This document shows positions 1 through 4,984 of a stretch of 5,084 bases of DNA, piece by piece; positions within the stretch are counted from its first letter, which is position 1, and each line of letters begins with the position of its first letter. Both the position numbers and the translations under genes were made by a program. Location: NCBI GenBank assembly GCA_030666985.1, contig DAOUWT010000205.1, forward strand, positions 1 through 5,084, in the 5' to 3' direction. Source of the stretch: Chloroflexota bacterium (GTDB lineage: Bacteria; Chloroflexota; Anaerolineae; Anaerolineales; UBA11858). The notes below the pieces were generated by a model that saw nothing but the letters and a program-made list of their open reading frames with translations, was not told the origin of the DNA and made no database searches.

Positions 1-1673
1 AGCACAAGCACGTGCCCTTGCCATATCTGCTGGAAACGCGCTTCATCAACGGCGGGTTTGCAGATCATGCGGGTGCAGTAGTCCATCTGCTGGGATGTGC
101 TGCTGGGTTTGTTGTGAAGTTGGAGGGCGTACTCGGAGAAATCCCTCACAACAAAATCAAAGATTTGATCGATCAGGGCATCCTCTATTTCATAAATCTG
201 AGCGTTCTCGAGGATAAGCTGGCTGTACACAACCAGGGCGAACAATTCCCCCAGCGTCAGCAAGAAGTCAGTGTTCTTACGCTGGGCCTCGTTGGGCGTA
301 GCCATAGCCAAGAATTCTTTGAAAACAGCGACTTGCTCTTTAAATATATTGACATTGGGAAGATCGCGGCTATCAAAGGCAATGCCGTAGTCATGGAATT
401 GGATACCGCCCAAGCCCCGGGCCGGCCCTTGGTTGAAGAGGAAATCGTCGTTCTGGGCCGCATCCTGCCGGGGGAGCGCGGCGTATTCCCTGGGATTGAA
501 GAAGTAATTGGGCATGAATTTGACGATCAGGGCGATGTTGACATGAACCGTCCCCTCAAGTTTTGGCAGGGCGCGGATGTCCCGGGCCGCCATCTCGAAA
601 TAGGTGTCGCGCTCGAATCCCTTGGCGGCGATCACGTCCCAGAGAAGGTTGATGACACTCTCCCCCTGGAGGGTGACTTTCATTTTCACCATGGGGTTAT
701 AGAGCAGATAACGCCGGTCGTCAGGCGAGGCCGCCCGCATATAATCGGCAGCCCGGAGCGCAAATAACTTCATAGCCACCAGGCGGGCATAGGCATCGGT
801 GAACATGCGCTTAACGTGCGGGAAATCGGTCACGTACATGTCGTAGAGGCGGCGGTTGGCGGCATGATTGATGGCTTCGTAAAAGGCGTGGGTGCAGATG
901 CCAATTGATGCCCATCCCAGGTTATATTTCCCCACGTTGATGGTGTTGAGGGCCGCATTCCAGGCGTCCCAGCCCTGAGAGAGAATCTCACCCCCGGTGA
1001 TGGGATAGTCTTCTAAAAGATATTGCCCAACGTAATTTTGGCTGGCGGTGACGTTTTTGACAAGTTCATAATCTTGGTGGCGATAGTCAGCGGTAAAGAA
1101 AACATAATCGCCGCTGCCGGCCATCTTCCCAAAAGTGGAGACCATGGGGGCTACGTTGGCGTTGCCGATGTAGTATTTCTCCCCGTTAGCGCGGTAGGTT
1201 CCGTCGGGCTGGGGGGTTAGTGTCATCTCGGTGGAGTAGATGTCTGCTCCGTGTTTCCGCTCCGAGAGGCCAAAGGCAAACACTTCCCCCTCTTGCAAAA
1301 ATTGGGCCGCTCTTTTTTTTAGAGTCTCGTTTTCACTCATCCAGATAGGGCCAAGTCCTAGGATACTCACCTGCCAGGTATACCAATACGCCAGACCGTA
1401 GAAAGCGAGGATCTCGTTGAACTCGCAATTCCGCCATGTATCCCAGCGGTAATCCTCGTCTGCTCCGTATTTCGAGGGCGTAAGCAGGGTGGCGAAAATT
1501 TTCTCTTCCTTCACGAATTCCAAAAAATCACCATACCAGGCCCGGGCGTGATCGTCTTCTTTGATCTTGGTGAGACCCTTGTTCTCAAAAAAATCTCTGG
1601 TTTTGCAAATGATGGCCTGTGAGCGCTCATCTGGGTAATAGCGGCTGAGTTTTTTGGGATTGAGAAGAATCAT
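1..1673 (-). CDS. Acyl-CoA dehydrogenase family protein, C-terminal end cut by window edge
   Basis: Reading the minus strand from ATG at 1673 gives 557 uninterrupted codons to the left edge. The family oxidises acyl-CoA to 2-enoyl-CoA with FAD and passes electrons to ETF. Visible family motifs: FAFGLSERKHGAD at residues 132-144, matching the mid-domain FAD/substrate segment (usual form A-x-T-E-P-x-x-G-S-D); NGEKYYIGNAN at 163-173; and residues 349-375, which run AAKGF...ARDIR...LEGT and match the usual GGxGY...RDxR...YEGT. Glu373 of LEGT corresponds to the catalytic base of medium-chain enzymes. About 180 further residues follow, so this is an extended form, longer than the usual ~380. The GGxGY glycines are replaced by AAKGF. 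The start is backed by AAAAGG at 1687-1682, 8 nt upstream. An 8-base A run lies around codons 118-121. The family is clear; the acyl substrate is not determinable. Confidence 0.9.
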   Translation of the reverse strand, partial: MILLNPKKLSRYYPDERSQAIICKTRDFFENKGLTKIKEDDHARAWYGDFLEFVKEEKIFATLLTPSKYGADEDYRWDTWRNCEFNEILAFYGLAYWYTWQVSILGLGPIWMSENETLKKRAAQFLQEGEVFAFGLSERKHGADIYSTEMTLTPQPDGTYRANGEKYYIGNANVAPMVSTFGKMAGSGDYVFFTADYRHQDYELVKNVTASQNYVGQYLLEDYPITGGEILSQGWDAWNAALNTINVGKYNLGWASIGICTHAFYEAINHAANRRLYDMYVTDFPHVKRMFTDAYARLVAMKLFALRAADYMRAASPDDRRYLLYNPMVKMKVTLQGESVINLLWDVIAAKGFERDTYFEMAARDIRALPKLEGTVHVNIALIVKFMPNYFFNPREYAALPRQDAAQNDDFLFNQGPARGLGGIQFHDYGIAFDSRDLPNVNIFKEQVAVFKEFLAMATPNEAQRKNTDFLLTLGELFALVVYSQLILENAQIYEIEDALIDQIFDFVVRDFSEYALQLHNKPSSTSQQMDYCTRMICKPAVDEARFQQIWQGHVLV

Positions 1674-1701
1674 GATTCGTTCCTTTTATGAGGAGTGGGA
1701 A

Positions 1702-1774
1702 GTGATGAGTGAGGCGTGAGGCGTGTTGCGTGAATTACTTGGTCACGTTTCACGTATCACGTTTTACGTTTCAC
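1702..1774. repeat. Heptamer array A, two opposed blocks
   Basis: Five plus-oriented 7-bp units (GTGATGA, GTGAGGC, GTGAGGC, GTGTTGC, GTGAATT) occupy 1702-1736. A short junction follows, then four inverted units (GTTTCAC, GTATCAC, GTTTTAC, GTTTCAC) at 1747-1774. The two blocks are complementary enough for an imperfect hairpin. The array runs from inside the 3' end of the 53-residue gene to 15 bases short of the acyl-CoA dehydrogenase Shine-Dalgarno site, so it is effectively the whole spacer. Its role is unknown. Confidence 0.85.
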
Positions 1775-1925
1775 TTTGTTCGAGTGATTCCTGATACGCC
1801 TTCCAGCCCGGACACCACTTGATGTGCCAATGCCAGAACCACCCCAAAAATGACTTGGGTTTTGCTTCTGCTTTTGCCCGCAAAGGACAATTCGCGCAAT
1901 TGGGTTCTTCTGTGTTCTCGGTCAT
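1764..1925 (-). CDS. Small conserved-looking Cys/Trp-rich protein (53 aa)
   Basis: ATG at 1925 opens a 53-codon frame ending in TAA at 1766-1764. A strong AAGGAG at 1938-1933 lies 7 nt upstream. The protein begins MTENTEEPNCANCPLRAKAE and contains FWHWHIKWCPGWKAYQ at 29-44. It has a CxxC pair (Cys10, Cys13), a third cysteine at 38 in WCPGW, two histidines (32, 34) and five tryptophans, with no membrane segment or signal peptide. Metal binding or a redox role is plausible but not shown. From memory, small proteins with NCxNCPLR and WRWHxxWCPGWKAYQ-like segments occur in anaerobes; I cannot name a characterised one. A longer overlapping frame (1995-1771) lacks these features and starts inside repeats, so this frame is preferred. 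The last codons (AGT GAA ACG TAA) lie inside heptamer array A. Confidence 0.8.
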   Translation of the reverse strand: MTENTEEPNCANCPLRAKAEAKPKSFLGWFWHWHIKWCPGWKAYQESLEQSET

Positions 1926-1932
1926 GGTATTT

Positions 1933-1938
1933 CTCCTT
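1933..1938 (-). promoter_or_regulatory. Shine-Dalgarno AAGGAG that sets the start of the 53-aa gene
   Basis: AAGGAG read on the minus strand at 1938-1933, 7 nt before ATG 1925. It decides between two overlapping frames: the competing 74-codon frame would start at 1995 in a repeat array without such a site. Confidence 0.75.
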
Positions 1939-1940
1939 GT

Positions 1941-2037
1941 GTGACGAGTGATGAGTTGAGTAATGAGTAACGAGTGATGAGTAAAGAATTTTCACGTTTC
2001 ACTCATCACGCATCACGCATTACTCTTTACTTTTTAC
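1941..2037. repeat. Heptamer array B with a 23-bp imperfect hairpin
   Basis: Plus-oriented units GTGACGA, GTGATGA, a 5-bp partial, GTAATGA, GTAACGA, GTGATGA and GTAAAGA (1941-1987) are followed by inverted units GTTTCAC, TCATCAC, GCATCAC, GCATTAC, TCTTTAC and TTTTTAC (1996-2037). Segments 1960-1982 and 2001-2023 are complementary at 19 of 23 positions, including nine uninterrupted pairs next to an 18-nt loop. Transcribed from the minus strand, this hairpin begins 4 nt after the YtfJ stop codon and could stall or protect the message. There is no clear U-tract, so I do not call a terminator. The array abuts the Shine-Dalgarno of the next gene. Confidence 0.85.
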
Positions 2038-2452
2038 TCTCCTTCTTCATCTTGGCTCCCATGAAAAATATGCTGCCAAGCATGGTAAAGAATGCCAGAG
2101 CTATCTTGGTGGCGTCCACGACGGGTTCAACGTCCACGCCGTCCGGGCTGACGCTGATAACGGCAACAGGCCGCCCCTGGGACCCGCCTCCCCCGCCGCC
2201 TCCGCCACCCATCTCGGCATTGTCTGGCCCATCTTCCGAATCATCTTCAGCTTCGAATACACCTCCAAATCCAAAGCCTACTCCCATCCCGACGCTTACC
2301 TCAGAGGCAGTGAAGACCACCCGGTCGCCAACCTCAACGGGCTTTCCATAGATGGTTTCAGGCTGGGTTACGGTGAAGAGCTTTTCGATAAGCTCAATTG
2401 TTTTCTCGTTGGTAACTGTTGCTGTTGTAAATTCCTTGATTTTTTCACTCAT
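2027..2452 (-). CDS. YtfJ/GerW-family protein with C-terminal membrane anchor (141 aa)
   Basis: Residues 34-66 (IYGKPVEVGDRVVF...EVSVGMGVGFGFGG) and a nine-glycine run at 82-90 followed by GRPVAVISVSPDGV carry the hallmark order of the Spore_YtfJ (GerW) family: a YGxP-V-xxGD strand, a GFGxG segment, a glycine-rich stretch, then RPVxVxxxxPDGV. In Bacillus YtfJ (GerW) is a spore germination protein, but the family is widespread in non-sporulating bacteria where its role is unknown, and nothing else here suggests spores. A hydrophobic segment at about 116-133 followed by KMKKESKK predicts a tail anchor with a basic cytoplasmic end. The start at 2452 is chosen because AAGGAG (2466-2461) sits 8 nt upstream; an in-frame extension to 2518 would read through that site and part of the inverted-repeat element. 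The TAA stop lies in heptamer array B. Confidence 0.87.
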   Translation of the reverse strand: MSEKIKEFTTATVTNEKTIELIEKLFTVTQPETIYGKPVEVGDRVVFTASEVSVGMGVGFGFGGVFEAEDDSEDGPDNAEMGGGGGGGGGSQGRPVAVISVSPDGVDVEPVVDATKIALAFFTMLGSIFFMGAKMKKESKK

Positions 2453-2460
2453 GTCATTTT

Positions 2461-2466
2461 CTCCTT
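2461..2466 (-). promoter_or_regulatory. Shine-Dalgarno AAGGAG that sets the YtfJ-family start
   Basis: AAGGAG on the minus strand at 2466-2461, 8 nt before ATG 2452. It favours the 141-residue product over the 163-residue in-frame extension that begins at 2518. Confidence 0.8.
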
Positions 2467-2492
2467 TTGAGCAGTATTTTGGGACGGGACCG

Positions 2493-2557
2493 AGACCTCC
2501 GAGGTTTTTGTAGTGCAACGTTAGTTCCAGGATGGAACGGCCTAACCTCGGAGGTCT
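2493..2557. repeat. 65-bp inverted-repeat element with perfect 14-bp arms
   Basis: AGACCTCCGAGGTT at 2493-2506 is the exact reverse complement of 2544-2557, with 37 nt between. Each arm is itself nearly palindromic (ACCTC-C-GAGGT). Inside lies a second small hairpin, GTTCCA-GGA-TGGAAC, at 2524-2538. On the transcribed minus strand the element starts five bases after the TAG stop of the 96-aa gene and ends about 26 bases before the YtfJ Shine-Dalgarno. It may act as an intercistronic stem-loop or be a small mobile repeat. Its left arm resembles the inner arm of the MITE-like element at 3961-4103. Confidence 0.88.
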
Positions 2558-2562
2558 TGCCC

Positions 2563-2853
2563 CTATTTTTGAGATGATACTTTTCGTATCATAAACACAA
2601 AACTAAGTATCACGAACAATGCGCTGAGGGCGTATAGCCCCACTTGTAGTATGCGCGTTATGTCTAAAACGGGGATGTGTTCAGTCTCCTCCCCGCGCTG
2701 GACAATGAGACTGTGGGGTCTGTTCCACACCCAGCCGCCTTGGGGCCAGCGAATGGTGAGGGCTTGGGACCGCGGCGTCACGGAGACATCTCCCACGGTC
2801 ACACTCTCACCGGATTTTGTTTGTAGTTCAAATTTTTGGGAATCTTCTTTCAT
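2563..2853 (-). CDS. Tail-anchored protein resembling a reduced YtfJ (96 aa)
   Basis: This frame starts at ATG 2853 with GGAGG at 2862-2858, a short 4-nt spacing, and ends in TAG. It has a soluble N-terminal region and one hydrophobic segment at about 70-89 (VGLYALSALFVILSFVFMI), followed by RKVSSQK. I do not recognise a named family. It does align with the neighbouring YtfJ-type protein: SGESVTVGDVSVT (14-26) against YGKPVEVGDRVVFT (35-48), NRPHSLIV (44-51) against GRPVAVIS (93-100), and IPVLDITRI (60-68) against EPVVDATKI (109-117), each followed by the membrane anchor. It lacks the GFGxG and poly-Gly stretches. I infer a diverged paralogue that lost the glycine-rich loop. It lies between the membrane beta-repeat gene and the YtfJ gene, in the same direction, and may act with them at the membrane. 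Confidence 0.8.
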   Translation of the reverse strand: MKEDSQKFELQTKSGESVTVGDVSVTPRSQALTIRWPQGGWVWNRPHSLIVQRGEETEHIPVLDITRILQVGLYALSALFVILSFVFMIRKVSSQK

Positions 2854-2869
2854 AGAACCTCCGTATACG

Positions 2870-2938
2870 TTGGGAGATTGGTAAATTAGGGATTGGTATA
2901 TTGGTCAGCACCAGTCTACCAGTCTCCCAATTTCCCAA
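2870..2938. repeat. GATTGGT-type repeat spacer with imperfect 14-bp stem
   Basis: Plus-oriented units GATTGGT (2876-2882), GATTGGT (2891-2897) and TATTGGT (2899-2905) face inverted ACCAGTC units at 2910-2916 and 2918-2924, followed by TCCCAAT and TTCCCAA. The outer segments 2870-2883 and 2917-2930 are complementary at 13 of 14 positions. The spacer lies directly after the TAA stop of the 320-aa gene (2943-2941) and ends 8 bases before the Shine-Dalgarno of the 96-aa gene. It has the same opposed-block layout as the GTGA arrays but a different unit. Confidence 0.75.
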
Positions 2939-2940
2939 AC

Positions 2941-3903
2941 TTAATCCAAAGTGATAGAACCCGATCCTTGATCGATCTCCAAGGTGATGGTGTATTCTGC
3001 CGTGGAAAAGTTCTCCGTTTCCCAGACGCCATCATCGTCGCGTTCCCCTTCCACGAGGATGAATCGCCCCCCGGGGCGGAAAGAACCACTCCCCGAGTCA
3101 AGCTCCACCCGCACGCCTACGTCGTCGGGGATGAGGATTTTCACGCTCCCCGATCCGCTGTCAATGAGGGCATTAAAAGTGCTGCCAGAGGGCAAGGCAA
3201 GTGTAATAGAGCCAGACCCGCTATCCAGGTAAAGGTCGCTGACGCGCAAGCCGCTGAGGTCGAGGTCACAGCTTCCCGAACCGGTATCCAGGTTGAGGGC
3301 TAGCGGCACGTTGGGGGTCAGGCCAATGTCCCACTTAGCGTCTGGAGTGCCAGCGAAATCGGGTGAAAACCAGGGGCCGGAGTAGTGGCTGTCTACGGTC
3401 ACGTCTGCTTCTCCCCTGCGTTCATTTACATTAAAGGTTAAATTGCCCTGGTAAGTAATGTCTCCTGAAATCAGATAAGGTGAGTCGACTAGGGCACTGA
3501 GAGAGCCGGGAGCGCTAGTCCAGTCGATAGTCACTGTGGCACTTTCTACTTCTCCCAAAGGATGCTTGATGTACTCGGTATGCCATTTGCCCGGTTGGGT
3601 AAGTTTATCTAAAAAGGGAATGTTCGGAGCAAAAATAGCCAGTGCCACGGCCCCGGCTATTAGTGCCAAAATCAAAACCCCACTGAAAAGAGCGCCAAAC
3701 TTTGAACGGCCAAACATAATATCAATGCCAATAGCCACCAGCGCCAACGGCCAGAGTCGCCATAAGACATTCCAGGATGACCAGGAAATGTACCCCAGGT
3801 TCGACATCAGCAACAGCACGCCAACTCCAATTAGCAGCAATGGCCAAAAAACAGAACGCGAGCGGCGAGAAGATGAGTTCTTAGATTCCTGAAGTTCAGA
3901 CAT
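2941..3903 (-). CDS. LiaF/toast-rack-like membrane protein with 21-residue GSGS beta repeats (320 aa)
   Basis: A basic N-terminus (SSRRSRS) precedes three predicted membrane helices at about 18-37, 46-64 and 71-92, the first two typical of the LiaI/LiaF-like transmembrane region (FWPLLLIGVGVLLLMSNLG). The basic residues RSK at 66-68 suggest that loop is cytoplasmic, placing the remaining ~225 residues outside the membrane. That part contains a toast-rack/adhesin-like region ending in repeats: GSGS begins at residues 208, 229, 250, 271 and 313, exactly 21 apart with one position skipped. Alternating hydrophobic residues between them (for example ITLALPSGSTFNALID) indicate stacked beta strands. 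In Bacillus LiaF modulates a cell-envelope-stress two-component system; here no kinase or regulator is in view, so the role is unknown. GGAGG at 3918-3914 lies 10 nt upstream of the start. It is a paralogue of the gene at 4159-4956. Confidence 0.85.
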   Translation of the reverse strand: MSELQESKNSSSRRSRSVFWPLLLIGVGVLLLMSNLGYISWSSWNVLWRLWPLALVAIGIDIMFGRSKFGALFSGVLILALIAGAVALAIFAPNIPFLDKLTQPGKWHTEYIKHPLGEVESATVTIDWTSAPGSLSALVDSPYLISGDITYQGNLTFNVNERRGEADVTVDSHYSGPWFSPDFAGTPDAKWDIGLTPNVPLALNLDTGSGSCDLDLSGLRVSDLYLDSGSGSITLALPSGSTFNALIDSGSGSVKILIPDDVGVRVELDSGSGSFRPGGRFILVEGERDDDGVWETENFSTAEYTITLEIDQGSGSITLD

Positions 3904-3925
3904 AAAAAAATTACCTCCACATTAT

Positions 3926-4137
3926 GCAAGGGTGCAAGGGGCAGGGGGCAAGGGGCAAGTCAATGTCGTTAAGTTTAGACCTGACAGGTTTTCAAAAGTG
4001 CCATTTTCAGCCAGATTCTGCTTGAGCAGGAGCGCATTTCTATTAAAAAGTGATCTCTAAAACCTGTCAGGTCTGGGCCGAACTCCTTAACTTAATGACA
4101 TTGAGGGGCAAGTAGGCGAGTTTGCGAATTGCGAGTT
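3926..4137. repeat. GCAAGGG/GCGAGTT heptamer array interrupted by an insertion
   Basis: Units GCAAGGG (3926-3932), GCAAGGG (3934-3940), GCAGGGG (3941-3947), GCAAGGG (3948-3954) and GCAAGT (3955-3960) are broken by the element at 3961-4103. They resume as GGGGCAAGTA, then GCGAGTTT, GCGAATT (4124-4130) and GCGAGTT (4131-4137). With the inserted element removed, the array fills the spacer from about 22 bases after the upstream gene's stop to the Shine-Dalgarno of the 320-aa gene. Confidence 0.75.
3961..4103. mobile_element. 143-bp MITE-like element with terminal inverted repeats and 10-bp flanking duplication
   Basis: The ends CAATGTCGTTAAGTT (3961-3975) and the reverse complement of 4089-4103, CAATGTCATTAAGTT, match at 14 of 15 positions. 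Inside them a perfect 16-bp inverted pair, AGACCTGACAGGTTTT, lies at 3977-3992 and 4059-4074. One base separates outer and inner arms on the left, 14 on the right. AGGGGCAAGT flanks both borders (3951-3960 and 4104-4113), as expected for a target-site duplication, although the target is itself repetitive. There is no coding capacity. The end sequence and 10-bp duplication resemble IS4-family insertion sequences as I remember them; this needs comparison. It sits between the two beta-repeat membrane genes and could fold into a long stem when transcribed. Confidence 0.78.
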
Positions 4138-4158
4138 TAGGGGCTGGAAACTGGGCTA

Positions 4159-4956
4159 TTAACGAACATTAACTGAGCTAACGCCGGTCTCGATTTCCAA
4201 ATCCAACTTGTTCGAGGCCGTGTCATAGTCGGGGGATTGGTAGACCTTTCCCTGGCGGGGGAAGCGATCCTGGTTGATGTTGATCGCCGCGAGGCCGCTT
4301 TGGGTGCGGATGCGGGCCGCCACGCCTGGGGGGATGCGCACCGTCACGGCGGCAGCGCCGGACTCAATGTGGGCGCGTGTGTGCCCCGCCGCAGCCGGCA
4401 TATCCACCGTGGTGGAGCTGGCCCCGGTTTGGAGATGGAAGTCAGTCACCTGGAGATTAGTCAGGTCAAGGCGCGTTTCCCCGGCCCCGGTCTCGAATTC
4501 TAGTTCCAGGGGGATTTCACGGCTCAGGCCAAATGTCCAATTTAGCCCGGAACCTGGTCCCACTACAAAAAAGGGAAAGGTATGGTGTTGGGCAGGTTTC
4601 AGTTTGACGTCCAAGGTATCGCCATCTTGTTTGGTGCGGTAATCTAGCCCGCCCCCAAAGGTGCCGGAGACGAGTTCCCCCGCCCCTGCGCTGTCGTCCA
4701 GGTGCAGGCGTCCCGCTCCGTGGTTGATGCGGACTCGGGCCCGCGCGGCTCCCTCAAGGGGGATGGCGGCTTCTTCCACTTCTGCGGATGGGTATCCAAA
4801 GCGTGCCCCCAACAAGAACCAGGCTCCGGCCAAAATCAGGAACATGGGCCAAAGCAATCCCCAAACGTTTATGGTGAGGATGCCTAAATTGCTCAACAGC
4901 AGCAAACCTCCTCCCAAGATGAGGAGCGTGGCCCAAAAATAGTTGTTTTTATTCAT
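4159..4956 (-). CDS. LiaF/toast-rack-like membrane protein with degenerate 21-residue beta repeats (265 aa)
   Basis: ATG at 4956 follows GGAGG (4968-4964) by 7 nt. An in-frame extension to 5058 would begin with TTG and translate heptamer repeats, so it is rejected. Two predicted helices (about 7-24 and 31-50) contain FWATLLILGGGLLLLSNLG, close to the paralogue's FWPLLLIGVGVLLLMSNLG, and match the LiaI/LiaF-like membrane region. The C-terminal domain has TGAGETRLDL, TGASSTTVDM, SGAAAVTVRI, SGLAAININ and TGVSSVNVR. Their glycines fall at 157, 178, 200, 221 and 258, close to the paralogue's 21-residue spacing but with Ala/Thr in place of the Gly-Ser pattern. Shared anchors include WTFGLSREIPLELEFETGAG against WDIGLTPNVPLALNLDTGSG. 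Two helices rather than three would place the beta domain on the cytoplasmic side, unlike the paralogue. Function is unknown; a role at the envelope is inferred. Confidence 0.85.
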   Translation of the reverse strand: MNKNNYFWATLLILGGGLLLLSNLGILTINVWGLLWPMFLILAGAWFLLGARFGYPSAEVEEAAIPLEGAARARVRINHGAGRLHLDDSAGAGELVSGTFGGGLDYRTKQDGDTLDVKLKPAQHHTFPFFVVGPGSGLNWTFGLSREIPLELEFETGAGETRLDLTNLQVTDFHLQTGASSTTVDMPAAAGHTRAHIESGAAAVTVRIPPGVAARIRTQSGLAAININQDRFPRQGKVYQSPDYDTASNKLDLEIETGVSSVNVR

Positions 4957-4963
4957 GATGTTG

Positions 4964-4968
4964 CCTCC
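4964..4968 (-). promoter_or_regulatory. Shine-Dalgarno GGAGG that sets the 265-aa gene start
   Basis: GGAGG on the minus strand at 4968-4964, 7 nt before ATG 4956. It excludes the 34-codon upstream in-frame extension, which is translated repeat sequence. Confidence 0.8.
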
Positions 4969-4984
4969 GAGATGCGAATGAAGA

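Noticed and set aside
12..767. 251-codon open frame on the plus strand
   Set aside because: It is antisense to the acyl-CoA dehydrogenase, whose minus-strand translation carries clear family motifs. The plus frame shows no recognisable domain.
1771..1995. 74-codon minus-strand frame
   Set aside because: It overlaps the 53-aa gene in another frame, begins inside heptamer repeats (THYSTHHSSH) and has no Shine-Dalgarno. The 53-aa frame has a strong one and a coherent Cys/Trp composition.
1941..2037. CRISPR-like array
   Set aside because: Units are 7 bp, degenerate and contiguous, with no long identical repeats or unique spacers, and no cas gene is present.
1974..2351. 125-codon plus-strand frame with a proline run
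   Set aside because: The prolines are the complement of the glycine run in the YtfJ-family gene, and the beginning is translated repeat sequence.
2027..2452. Evidence of sporulation from the YtfJ-family gene
   Set aside because: The family is common in non-sporulating bacteria, and no other spore-related gene is visible here.
2893..3303. 136-codon plus-strand frame and other frames across 2916-3892
   Set aside because: All are shadows of the 320-aa gene, whose regular GSGS repeats and membrane helices show the true frame.
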